This document shows positions 44,446 to 55,973 of a stretch of 64,000 nt of DNA, piece by piece; position 1 is the stretch's first letter; every line of letters starts with the position of its first letter. The DNA lies in NCBI GenBank assembly GCA_037389465.1, contig JAZARR010000221.1:1652501-1716500 (forward strand). Reading direction: 5' to 3'. The DNA comes from Baylisascaris procyonis (taxonomy: Eukaryota > Nematoda > Chromadorea > Rhabditida > Ascarididae). The notes beneath the pieces were generated by a model. It ran no database searches, was not told where the DNA came from, and saw nothing but the letters and a program-made list of their open reading frames with translations. A program made the translations under genes and the position numbers.

Positions 44446-44749
44446 GAAATATGACGCTCTCCAAAAAGAGACATCGACGAGCAATGACATACATATATCC
44501 AAAATGACACTTTACCGTTTCTTGTCTTATAAAAAAAAAGCTGCAAAAGGAGGGGCAAAACGTCGCATTCACAAAATTTCGAAATTTCGCGTTCAGTATG
44601 CGTTTTGCAATTTTCACCCCAACAGTAGTCTCCCAACAAACGTTGCAAGAATTCAACAGCTTGTTGCAGCTTGCACGATGTTCTACTTCATAACTCGCAA
44701 TTTGCATGAGCTGTGCACCAGCAAGGGGGAATATGCTCGAAGTAGTTGA
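44446..44749 (+). CDS. Candidate basic-protein exon, about 101 codons
   Basis: Acceptor aaatttgtgttacag opens a phase-2 frame reading KYDALQKETSTSNDIHISKM, then a Lys/Arg-rich block (KKKAAKGGAKRRIHKISKFR), VQYAFCNFHPNSSLPTNVAR and a stop after EYARSS. The Lys block recalls nucleic-acid-binding or nuclear-targeting sequence. The opposite strand carries a 125-codon hydrophobic frame (44330-44707); antisense of a basic ORF is often hydrophobic, so I favour the plus strand. Confidence 0.28.
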
Positions 44750-46683
44750 GAGTATTAATTACACTGAAATAATATGCAATACGCAAAGTTTCTCTCATTA
44801 GGTTATCTATGATTTCAAAAAAACGAGTACGATCTGCACGATTAGACAGTGTTTCTAATTTACTATAAGATAAGTGGCACGCTGCTTTGTTATATTGATG
44901 GTGTTTTTTTATGAAGTATATATTCCTTGCGCTATGCGATGACAAAGTCTACGATGGTGTTATGTTGGCTGTGATATGACCTCAAGTTTGACTGTGCCAA
45001 CTGTTTGATGCATATCGAGATTAAAATGGGAATGATAATTGCATAATTTGCATAAACCCATTTACTACAAAATTGCAATTTCCATCAGTATTTTGCAACG
45101 CTGACTCCTTAAGTAATCCATTGCTTTGTACTATTAAAAAGTGAGAGAGTTCATTCTGCTTATCACAAATCCAGAAAAGAATTATACACCGAAGTCTCGT
45201 GTAATGCAAACTGTCATGATTTAAACAAGTGGAAAAACGTGCCAGCGGCTCTGCCATGATGTGTGCCTTCGTATTTCTTCTAGCCAACCAATCTATAAAC
45301 AAATAACAAATATGCAAAATAATGCTTTTATGTCTGAATTAACCTAACTACTAGCATAAATATTCTGCGAAAATTTGTCCTTTGCGACTCGACCCTTTCA
45401 TGCAGTTTTCTTCCAGAGTGAAACGTTGCTCTAGGTTTATAGTAACCAATTCAACCACAGGAAGCAGTACCGAAACGCATCAAGGCATCAGATGAAACCT
45501 AGAGAAAAACTTTAACTGAAAAAATATTGAAATTTCTAAAACATATCATATCATTTTCGTTGGCAAATTTAGCACAAAGAAATTCTACACAAAAAATGCC
45601 CATTTCCCTTTGCTTTGTTTATTTCCACATGCGACACTGATAGTTGTCATGCCCTAGCTCACCTCCACCTTGTCCTCGAACCTCTTGCAAGATCTCATTA
45701 TAAGCCGTTGTTTCAATGCATAGCGCATGCATCTGTTTGTGTGTTATTTATTTTAAGATGGACATAGACCCTAGGAACACAATCAAAATCCGAGCAACAC
45801 ATTCAATTTTTCACCTAACAAACAATGAATTTAACACTGATGTTTAAGACTTCCAAATTTTTAGTTCTAAAGACCGATGCGAGGAACTGTTGACATTTAA
45901 AGGTTCATAATGGTTAAGAATTTCCCGCACTGTCATTCTTAATACGGCCAAGGTTAGTGCATCGAGTGGTTGACCCAGTCTTGCTGCACTATGCCAGCCC
46001 CTCCATTCCCTTCTTCATTCGATTCTGTCGCTCATTCTTATCATATGCACTCCGAATTTTCACATGAGCATATATATGCAGATGTTTGGATAGGCGTGAC
46101 TCAAGACTGGGAACCCATAGATATACGATGATTGGTGAGATTAGAGGTTATTTAGTGAGGTATGATTGGCGAATGTCGTGAAGTGCTTGAATTAGTCGTT
46201 AATGAGTGCTGCACGCACCAGGTTTAATTAGTATGAGGGCATATCGATTTGCTGTTAGAGATGCGATATTGGGTCGAAATGTTCCGCTCTCTCATTCCCT
46301 CCCAAAACCTATATTCCACCTCTGCTGCACTACTTTATTAGCGTTTTTCAGGTGCTGTGTTTAGCTTTTGGTATGAATCTGAGAGAAAATTTGAAGGGAA
46401 CTTCTAACAACAAGCACTCCGAGCACTCCTATGTAAACGGCTAAATTTTAGATAAGACGGTCCCCATCTTTAGGGTTTCCGGAGATGTTTCGTTGTGTTC
46501 CCTCTCTCCCACCCTCCTCCTCCCCCTAAGCACCAACTACACCAACCGCCTGAAGCATCTTAAGTACTCTTCTGAAATTTGGTTTAGAATATTCGAAAAC
46601 CCATAGAATTATCACTGTTTGCGACGGATATTGACGATGAGGACTCTTAGTGGTTTTATAGAATTTTCGCATTAATTTCAACT
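44750..46683. other. Stretch without a convincing gene
   Basis: A 98-codon minus-strand frame (45021-45317) contains MAEPLARFSTCLNHDSLHY but has no splice or poly(A) support. A pyrimidine-rich tract lies at 46500-46530. Confidence 0.35.
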
Positions 46684-46875
46684 GTGGTAAGCCATGTAAA
46701 CAATTATGTTGAAGGAAGAAGCACGAGTAATGGATTTAGAAGTTGGTCGGGAAGCGAGAATCGGAGCACTAAATCGATGGTCACCGATCTCAATATAAAT
46801 TTGCTCCCGAAACGAATCCTAAAATATCACTCGGATATTCTCTTAATCATAAAAATTTCATTGTGTTGGAGCTAA
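46684..46875 (+). CDS. Candidate Ser/Asn-rich ORF
   Basis: The first 45 codons read HVNNYVEGRSTSNGFRSWSG, SENRSTKSMVTDLNINLL with higher G+C and mixed codons. The last 15 run into AT-rich sequence and are probably not coding. It could be an exon without a recognised donor. Confidence 0.2.
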   Translation: MVSHVNNYVEGRSTSNGFRSWSGSENRSTKSMVTDLNINLLPKRILKYHSDILLIIKISLCWS

Positions 46876-48480
46876 TTAAAGAGGAGTCATTATTTGAAAT
46901 ATTAAAAAACATCGCGATTATAAAAATGCAATTAAAAGGAATAAAATCATCTATTATTTTAAGAAATTAAAAAATAAAATTCAATAAAACAGTTAAAGTT
47001 GATTATAAGAGTGATAAAAAATAGAGGAAGAAGAGAGCCCATGCGATCCAAACAATATGCGCTTTTTGTAAGTTGGCCTGATGAACCATTTACCAAAACA
47101 ATACAAAAACAATGAAACATTAAAGCCTAATATTGCATCTCATATCATTATAATGCGCTTTCCAGGCAGTTACGTAAATCCTTTAGCGCAAATTATCTTC
47201 TCTTATGCCTGGTTAGTTGTAAAGGAATGTTTAGTTTAAGTTTTCTATCATATGCAATTTTTCACAATTCATTCAAATCATCATCACTCGAGAAGACTAA
47301 TTTTGTAAGGCCACATATAGTATTGATTGAACACATTAAATTCATTATCAAATATTTATAGTGAGCAAAAGGAAGATACTGAGAGGTCAGACATTGACAT
47401 ACATACAGACAGATATGATGCTACCATAATGTTTTTTGAATAGAAATTGCAAAAAAACTCATAAAAACGAGGTAACGAGATACAAGAAGACAAAATGCAA
47501 AACTATATAATCAAATTATTGCATGATTTTATTAGCAAATCTTTTTCATTTTATTTAATTCCCTAAAGAATTTATATATTTTCCTATGAATTTCCTCTAT
47601 TCACTTTTGATTTTATCTCATTATTGTTCTCTTAAATTATAGATAATAGTAAATCAGATAATTTCAAGCAATAAAGGAGAAATAAGCGCATCACAATATA
47701 AAGTTTAAAGTTTAAAGTTTGCGCTCAATTAACAATGAGATTTGTGCCGGAAACATTCACAACGGAAACAGTTGGTCTATTAGCTGAACATAAATGGCAC
47801 AAGCGAAATGTTTTAAAAGAGTATTTAATGTAGAGAATGTACGACTGAAGAAATATGTCGAAATCATGTCGGCAATTTGCTTGAATGTTGGATAGAAGGA
47901 TCCGTAGTCGTGCTGCTCGAACAATCCTCTAAATGACGTCACTTCTCTATTAGTTTTGACATTACTGCGTTTGTTGAGTCACCTTTTTTGAGAGAACGAT
48001 GTGTCACTACACTAGGATAGGATACCGAAGTCTGATGTCACCACCACACCGAGAAGTTCTACAGCTGGTATGTAGAGAATGCCAGGTGATCAGCATACCT
48101 GTCCCCTTGTTAAGGCATCGAAACCGCTATAGCGCTATGTTTGACGATATGGGTAACATCTAGCCGTGAAGTGATACTTCCTTCAGAGAGATATGAAAAA
48201 CCTTGCAGGAAGTACTTTTCAGAAATGCTTACCCGGTTATTAAAGACGTCGGAAAGGAATTAATTGGTTGTGTGAACTGCTATTCATTATCTTAATATAT
48301 AAGTGGAAAAATTGAAGTGCAACACATTATTGGAGATTTGAAGATTTTTGTGGACAAACTCATCAGTAATGATCGAGGAGAATGTGAGTGTTTCTCGTGT
48401 TTCTTTAAAGAAGACTTCTTTATAAAGGATGACGGATTTGCTTGAACATTTTCACTTAGTACGTTTAAATTCTGCTTCCT
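46876..48480. other. Very AT-rich stretch
   Basis: Almost no open frames until 47757. A short direct repeat of TTTAAAG lies at 47700-47719. A CRE-type octamer is at 47934-47941. Confidence 0.45.
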
Positions 48481-51400
48481 GGACAAAATGACAAAATTTT
48501 CGCATTTTTCAATAGGCATTTTCATCGCAGTATGGCCAATTCTACGGACAGCGAATAAAACGCTGCAATATTTCGGCCATTTTACTCAGAATGCCAAAAT
48601 CGAAGTTAGAGAGCGAACAGTAAAGTGTTATTTAGGATTGGTCGCTCATGAAATAGCGATCGTAAGGTTGCTCATTCTGCAATAGCAGTAATAAAAATTG
48701 GATGAAGCGATGACCATAATACTGAGCTATAAAATGGCGAGTACTTCAAGCTTTTTCTTATAATTTATTAACGGTACAGTATCAGCTGTATTGTTGACCA
48801 CTGCTGGCAGGCGGAGGGGGTGGGGGTTGTCTATCACTTGTCACGGAGAAAAGCGAGTGTTCTGCTGTTGGACAAAGCTAAAACGTTCTGTAAAACAACC
48901 CTCTTTTCACTTCGATATAATGCAGCCCATTCTTTTAGCCGAGTAACTAACTTTCTTTACAGTTCCATTACGAAGTGTCAACGAATGAACACTGTACGTA
49001 TTCAAAAAGGCAAAGCTCACTTTTTTATTTTCAAATATATAGATAAGTATATATGAGAAGCATAGAGTTTTATATGGCTTCATCATTTCTATATGTTTTT
49101 TTGTAGATTTTCTACAAAAACATTTCATGACCGTAGTGGTGTTCTATTTATGTCTACATATATGTGCTATATTTGTGGGACGTAATATGCATGTGTGCGT
49201 TTGTGCCCGACAGTGTCAATCATGAGACATGTAGATGTGCATATTATATGCCGCATTATGAAAACCGTGGCGATGAAATTTCTTGGAGGGTTTCTTAAGT
49301 CAATTTTGTTCGGTTGGTCACCTTCTATATGACTTATGGACCGTTAAAGGCACTATCAAATCTGCAATTCCAATTTTCTTCTATAATCACTCAAAAAGAG
49401 GTAAAGGGAGCTGAGGTAAAAGAACTTTTTTACTTGAACAGATTCGTCGTGTAGAAGAACGCAATATAAAACTGCAATCGCAGAGTTATATTTTCTAGAC
49501 GTCAAAAAGACGATAGAGTTCATACTTTCGCAAATGTTGCTCACTAGTTCGATCCCACATGGTTCGACTTTGTTTCCCTTTGCAATGATATTATTGAAAG
49601 TACAACCACAAGGATATTATTCTGTTCTATTATCTTTATTCTTTCTATTATTTTCAATTATTCAAGCCGAGTTGGTCAATAAATTGCCTCTTCTGCAGTT
49701 GTTGATAACGATGCTATCTGATTCCTCAGTTAATCAGAATCTCCGTCTTTCGGATTCTAAACGGTTATCGAGCACTTCAGTATGAAGAGACCGAAATGTA
49801 ATCCCCATCTGCACTCTCCCTTCTCACTCTATCACATCACTCTCCTACCAGTGGAGAACACCTGTTTCAACATCCCTAGCGGGAATCTCTCATGAGGGAA
49901 GGGAACAGCTTTGTCGAATGGTTATACTTTGGCAATGATTGACAATGATCACACAATTGACAATGATCACATATTTTGAACGTCGCAAAGTTTTTATTTA
50001 TGTAAACTTTTCAGAATGGTTGCAGTTTTAACGAAGCTGTGTGGGAGACACGTTACACAAGAACCGCCCACTCCTCTATTACGGCCCAAAATGTTCGAAC
50101 CTATGAAGTTAGGGTACACCTCACTACCCTTCTCTCACCTCCCTTCTCTGTACCCTCCTCTTATCTACCTGCCGTTTGATAGTTAACGTGAACAAAAAAG
50201 CGCTGTTAATGTAGATGATGTCACTTTACGATTGCGACACTAACTACCGTAGTCACGTTTCAAGTTATAGTGTTCACGTTTGGATGAACATTCATGGAAT
50301 GATCCTCCTTGGCAAACGTACCATATTTTTACGAGTGAATTAAACAAGAAGCAGTTATTGATTACCTAGTTTGTTTTATGAATGTAAAAAGTCGATGAGA
50401 GGTGAGGAAGCTAAACAAAGGTATGCGAAAAGTGGGGCACTTTCAGGGGTTGCTTAAAGCGACTTCTTTTATGAGACATCATTTTGAGCACATTTTCAAA
50501 CAATTGCAAATGTTTTCCATCAAGTTCTAACCTTCGGAAAGAAGAGGAATGAAAAGATATAAAACAGTATGGGGATGTTTTTTAACATATACAGGCATTA
50601 CCGTGCCATTCGTCAATAATAACCCTATTACTATTATTGATACTGTGAATTTCGGCCACCTGGGTAGTAGAAAGTGTTCATTGTGTAGTGATGTTTCATT
50701 GGTACTTTATAAATAAAGGTGTATAGGTTATTATGGAAGTGCAAGTAATTTGAATTAATATGTAGTAAATGCATTATGAACATCGAATCGACCGTTGAAA
50801 ATCGATTCTCTTAAATGAGTTTCATCTTAACTTTAGAAAATGACAGCTATTCGTTGACAACGCAATTCTTTACTTTCATTTTCGTTCATCTTTATAAGTC
50901 ACAATGAAAGTATATGCATTCGTCCACTTTTAATATTTTAGTGGATTTTTTATTTCTATATAATGTCAAAATTATTGAGAATATCAAAGTGATTCTACCA
51001 TCACAATTCGTTTAGTCTTCGAAAAGAAAAAGTGCATTTTTGTGATTCGGCGCTTTTGTCGATGTTTAGTGCTTTTATTAGTTGGCACTTCCCATTAATC
51101 ATTTCTATTAAAGTTCATAAATATTTTCTCAATAGATCTCCTGAAAACATCGATACATTTTAAAATACAATTTTTATGTTTTAGTAATTTAATAGAATTG
51201 TTTCGAATTTCCACTTATACAACAATTATGAAGTCATAAGAATGAAAATAAAATTATCAGTAAGATGAAATTGTTCAATTTATTCTGTGAACGAATGCAT
51301 CGATGCTATTGAATGGTGAAGAATTGCGTTGGATGCTGAGATATTTTGTGTTATTCAATTCTGAGCTCGATTCATCGCTTTAATATTGAAATGTGGTTGC

Positions 51401-52357
51401 TGCGAACTGCTAGAGAGGTTAATATTGGCCGCAACCCTCTCCCCCTTCCCCCCAGAAGTCCCACCCCATATCCCCTTCTTCCCTCCACACTTCGGCCTTT
51501 TATTCCGCCCCGACCCTTAGCTTTCACCACTTATGTTCCTTTCTGCTCTCTCCCTTCATGTCCTAGGTTAAATAGGGTCGTGATCATGAAAGAAACCGGA
51601 AGCGAACAGATTTAACCGGTGACTGTATGTGGATGCGTTAAGCCCCTTCTCATTTGCACCAAAATATGCCGTCCAACTGCAGGTAGGTTAAACCCTATAA
51701 AATATGGTCATGATATGGGCACATTTCCGGTCGTATTCGGAGTGTGGTTAAATCTAGGCTCATCCCTCTCCACTCACCTATTGATATCCACCCTACTTTT
51801 AAAAGTTGTTTTGTGTCAATGGAGCTTACTTTTTCAGTAGTTTAAATCTTATCCGGTTGTTGTTGTTAAATTCAGACAGCAGTAGAATAACAAGTCGTCG
51901 TGAAGTTAGTGTTTTTTAATGTTAAAAATTACTGAGATATTGCATTATAGCAACGAAATCTTCCACTCCCTCGAATCAGCTGAACCTAAATATATCTCGT
52001 TTTTAAATTATTAGCTGGAATAGCACCTGGTAAAATGATTATGTAGAGAAGGATTCGAGCAAATCCAGGGCTTATTCGCGTGAATAAGTTGTAGGTGCGA
52101 AAAGTGTGAATAGAAAACCTTAATAAAAGTGGCAGTAAATTGTAAAAGTAAGGGGTTGCTGCGATATGATTTAAAAAGTTGATCGCTGCTATGCACCAGT
52201 TTTTAACCGATTACATGAGCAGTGTGCTTTTATATGCTGATCTTTCTTGATTAGACTGATAGTGCCACTGTGACGATTCTCGCTGATGTTGGCAGTACAA
52301 CGCTAGCATTTTTTGTTGAAGGTATTGGAAGAGTACAGTAATAAATTTACCTGATGA
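48481..52357. other. Non-coding stretch with pyrimidine-rich tracts
   Basis: Weak frames occur at 48488-48685, 48820-49056 and 49534-49785 (the last with a membrane-like segment, SVLLSLFFLLFSII). Pyrimidine-rich tracts at about 49800, 50130 and 51430-51510 interrupt the region. No gene is supported. Confidence 0.3.
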
Positions 52358-52366
52358 GTGCGAGGG

Positions 52367-52558
52367 ATGTTGGAAAGTGAGAATGCAATAAAGCACAACG
52401 AGAATGAGGTGATCCAAGCTGTCATTGCCGCGCCATCTTCAACTGTGCGCCAACTAAACCGTTACCGATTTTTTCATAGAGTGCTGCTTATCCTTTTTGA
52501 GCAGTTTTGTGAGAGTGCATCAGGTCTGCTCCAACTTTGTGTTTCTCCATTCGCGTGA
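52367..52558 (+). CDS. Candidate ORF just upstream of the Ser/Thr-rich gene
   Basis: The ATG frame reads MLESENAIKHNENEVIQAVI, AAPSSTVRQLNRYRFFHRVL and ends SPFA-stop. A donor-like GAG|gtgatc lies after HNENE. It could be a small gene or an upstream exon of the gene that starts at 52.8 kb; I cannot decide. The opposite strand is open as well. Confidence 0.22.
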   Translation: MLESENAIKHNENEVIQAVIAAPSSTVRQLNRYRFFHRVLLILFEQFCESASGLLQLCVSPFA

Positions 52559-52784
52559 TAGTTTATACTCAGGAATACTTGCAGCCGAAGTAATGTAATG
52601 TATCTAATCCACTTCACAGAATGACCTTCCCTACGAAGCTTCTCAAGTTGGTTATTCAATTTCAAAAGAATTTACAGGCAGCTGGAGGCATATAGGCAAT
52701 CGTTCCCCTATTTCACACTCATCCAGATATGTGTTAATTTTTCGTCGATTATTAATGTCGTTAATTTAATTTATGCGAAATGTT

Positions 52785-52913
52785 TTTCATTCAGATTACC
52801 GAAGACATAAATTTGAAGCGATCGGCACATAGTGCTAAAGACTGTTAATCGGTGCAAGAAGCAATGCAAGCCGATTTGATCGCCTATCGGAAGCGCAAAC
52901 GCTGATACGCTCG
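52785..52913 (+). promoter_or_regulatory. Acceptor and uORF-bearing 5' leader of the Ser/Thr-rich gene
   Basis: A consensus acceptor (atgtttttcattcag, ending 52794) is followed by 119 nt in which every frame is stopped, so this is 5' leader, probably added by SL trans-splicing or from an upstream non-coding exon. It holds a short upstream ORF (ATG at 52863, MQADLIAYRKRKR-stop) that closes just before the main ATG at 52914. Confidence 0.5.
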
Positions 52914-55908
52914 ATGGGTGATCAGATGATCACCGACCCGCTCAGCCAACCGAACCGCTTTTCCAATTCGTTTTCTGTTCCGTCGTCGTCGAGTGGTTCC
53001 GATCAAGATAGAGGTAGCATTTCGTTAATACCACAAAGAATGAAAATATAAAGGTGGAAGAGGTAGATAGGGGATAAGAAAGGGAACAACGTAGTGTTTG
53101 GCCAAAAAGTGAGGAACGTTAGTTCGAAGTTTAAGGAATACGATGGATTTCGTATGTTAAGTAGGGACTGTAATAATGTTACGCCAAACAAAATGCGAAC
53201 GATAAATTATACAAAAAGTAAACTGCGAGGCGATTTACTATTGTGATTCAAAGAAGTTTGGCACAGCTGCACAACACCAATGATAACAGTGTTACGCAAT
53301 GCTATTTTGGCGTACTTCAAGTCGGTTCCATAGAATATGTGTACCAACTTTTCGAGAGACCTACAGCTGCTTCCAGTAAATGAAATTCGACTAAGCAGAC
53401 ATCTTTCAGAATCTCGCAAACGAAAATGTGCTCAAAAATATGAAGCTTTGCGCTTAAAGATCCTTTTTTTTTCAATATTTTAGCGCCAAAATTAGTGCAT
53501 TTCCTTCTCGGAAGGTTGCATAGTCCTTTCTTTCCATATCTCCTCCCCTTGAGTACTTGCTCCTAGGAGGCGGGGGGGGGGGGGAGTTTTCCTCGCGCAA
53601 ACACTTTCTGCACATTGCAGCAAAGATTGCGTTGAGGTCTAGTCCGTTACTTTTACATTTCACTTCCTTTGGCAAACTGTTCCCCTGTAATCCTTGTGGA
53701 GTGGCAGGTGAATCATCTCTACATCGGATGCTGTCAGAAGATTAATTGGGCGGTGAAGAGTAAAAGGTTGATGATTTCTTAACGTACTCATTGAGGAGTA
53801 TTTAAAGAATAGAATATATTGAAGTGGCTCTTGTTTAAGGGGTGTCTCACTAACAAGGAGCCAACGTTATTTTGATAATGTTAGCAAAGACATTAAAAAT
53901 GACTTCTATTGCCTCGAATCACGTGCCAAAAAATATGCGTCAGATGATTACGTGTGATCGAAGCACGTTTTGTGGCTATTTTTGAATTTCCCGCTTTCAT
54001 TTGCAGCATTAGAAAAAGAAATGTAATTTATTTTCTTGTCCTTAACATCACGTGCATCTATAGTGTGCCAAATACAGCTTTATTGACATATTGCAACATT
54101 TCCTTATTTAGCTTGGCTATGATGCTGTTTCAATATTTGCAGTATTGTATCTTTATGCAACAAGGTTTTGGTACAGATATTAGAATTTTAGAGTGATCAC
54201 CTATATTATATTACTGCGAATTTGATCCGGTAAGCGCTTATAACGTGGATATCTCCCCCTCCCCATCCCCTACTCTCTTCCCTCTTCCCTTCCTGTGTGT
54301 GCAAAGAGATTTCCGCCGTGATCAGGATGTTTCACTCGCCCACTTTTGTATGGACTTTCCATTGGTAGAGAAGCATTATATAAGCAACTTATTAAAGCAG
54401 TATGGCATTGATTGCTACAATTCCATCGCTCTGCTACTCTTTATTTTCTCTGATTTTCCTCATTCTGTGCGATTTTTCGAGTTTGCACTTGCCGGGCACG
54501 CTATGATGACGTCATGTTTGTGTGTATCTCAGCGACAGTTTCGTCTTGGGGATCATCTCAACTAGAGTACAAAATTTGATGGCTAAAGATCGACTCCTAT
54601 AGCAACTCGCAAGTTGATCACTCAGCTTTGAATAAGTTTGTGGGCTATCAATTTATGTGCCTAGGAATGCGTGTACATTTTGCTCTGCTCTAGTGCTGAT
54701 TTTGTAATCGGTTTAACTGACGGGAAATGGAGAAACGTGACGGTGGAATTTGTAAGTCGTTTTTTTCATAATCCACTCGCCGAATTGGCCAACTGCATAA
54801 ATTGTTGACAAGTAATAAAAGTTGCACTGATCCGACCGCTTGCATAAACCATCTACAAGAGGTTCAATTTCCTTTAACCTGTTCGATGGCAGCTGAAAAT
54901 GTGATCAGTACAAATTGGGTATGGCCTCTTACGATTTTGATGGATCACGGTGAAAAATGAGGTGGCCAGCTTATGTTGCATATTATTTCTCTGACCACAA
55001 TGGTTCCTCTGTTGAAACTCACTAGCAGATAGATAGACATGTGCATACGTACATCTTTTGTACAAGATCGCTTGGAAGTAGAATACAATACTGTGCGCAT
55101 GTTTTATCGGTTGTTGACAGATTATAATGATGGTTAATGAGACAACTCCTCGTCGAGCGCATCCTTGTGATGGTATTGCAACTAATTGCCGAAGTCACCC
55201 AAATTTCTTGCTAATAGTAAGCAATTTTGTTTGGGAAATCCTTTGATTTGTTTTATTGTTTATGTTTAACTTTGGGTTAAATTGCTTATGGTATTAGCGC
55301 CTTTAAAATGTCGCATATGATTGGTAATGTGCACCGTGACGTCATAGAACGACAGCGTGAGTCATGCTAAGAGATGCCCTAGAATAAAATGACATTAAAT
55401 GCGCGCATGAGGGTGCTTCTAATAGCTGAAATTGAAGTGTTGCATATTACTAGATTGAAATATTCGGGAGAAGGGCACTCTCGCACTTCTTTTGTTTTTC
55501 TCTTATAGTTGGCATCAGATTTGTCCATTGTTGACCATTTATTGAATTACTAATATTTTTTTATTGGCCAAAAGTGCTGATCCTCCCTTCCCTCCTCTCT
55601 CCGTCCTCAACCCCTCTTTCCCAATTCTCCTGTGAAACGAATTCTCAAAATTGCTCCAATTTGGCAATTAATGCGTATCAGCAAGCTGCAATCTGCTGTA
55701 TTCATGTCAATTCCTGGCAGTCGATAATAATTATTGATGATGCATTCATGAAATACCCTGCATAAAGTGGTAACGGAAGTTGTTGGTGGGGAGATTATAA
55801 ATTTACTAGGAGTACTCGATATAAAATATTACTTTAATACCGGTTAATAAAGTTTCATGTGCGTTTGCAAAATGCGCTGTGGGGACGTCATATATATATG
55901 TATATATG

Positions 55909-55973
<65 letters not shown>

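Noticed and set aside
44330..44707. 125-codon hydrophobic minus ORF, receptor-like
   Set aside because: It is antisense to a Lys/Arg-rich plus frame with a good acceptor. Hydrophobic antisense of basic sequence is expected and no receptor motif is seen.
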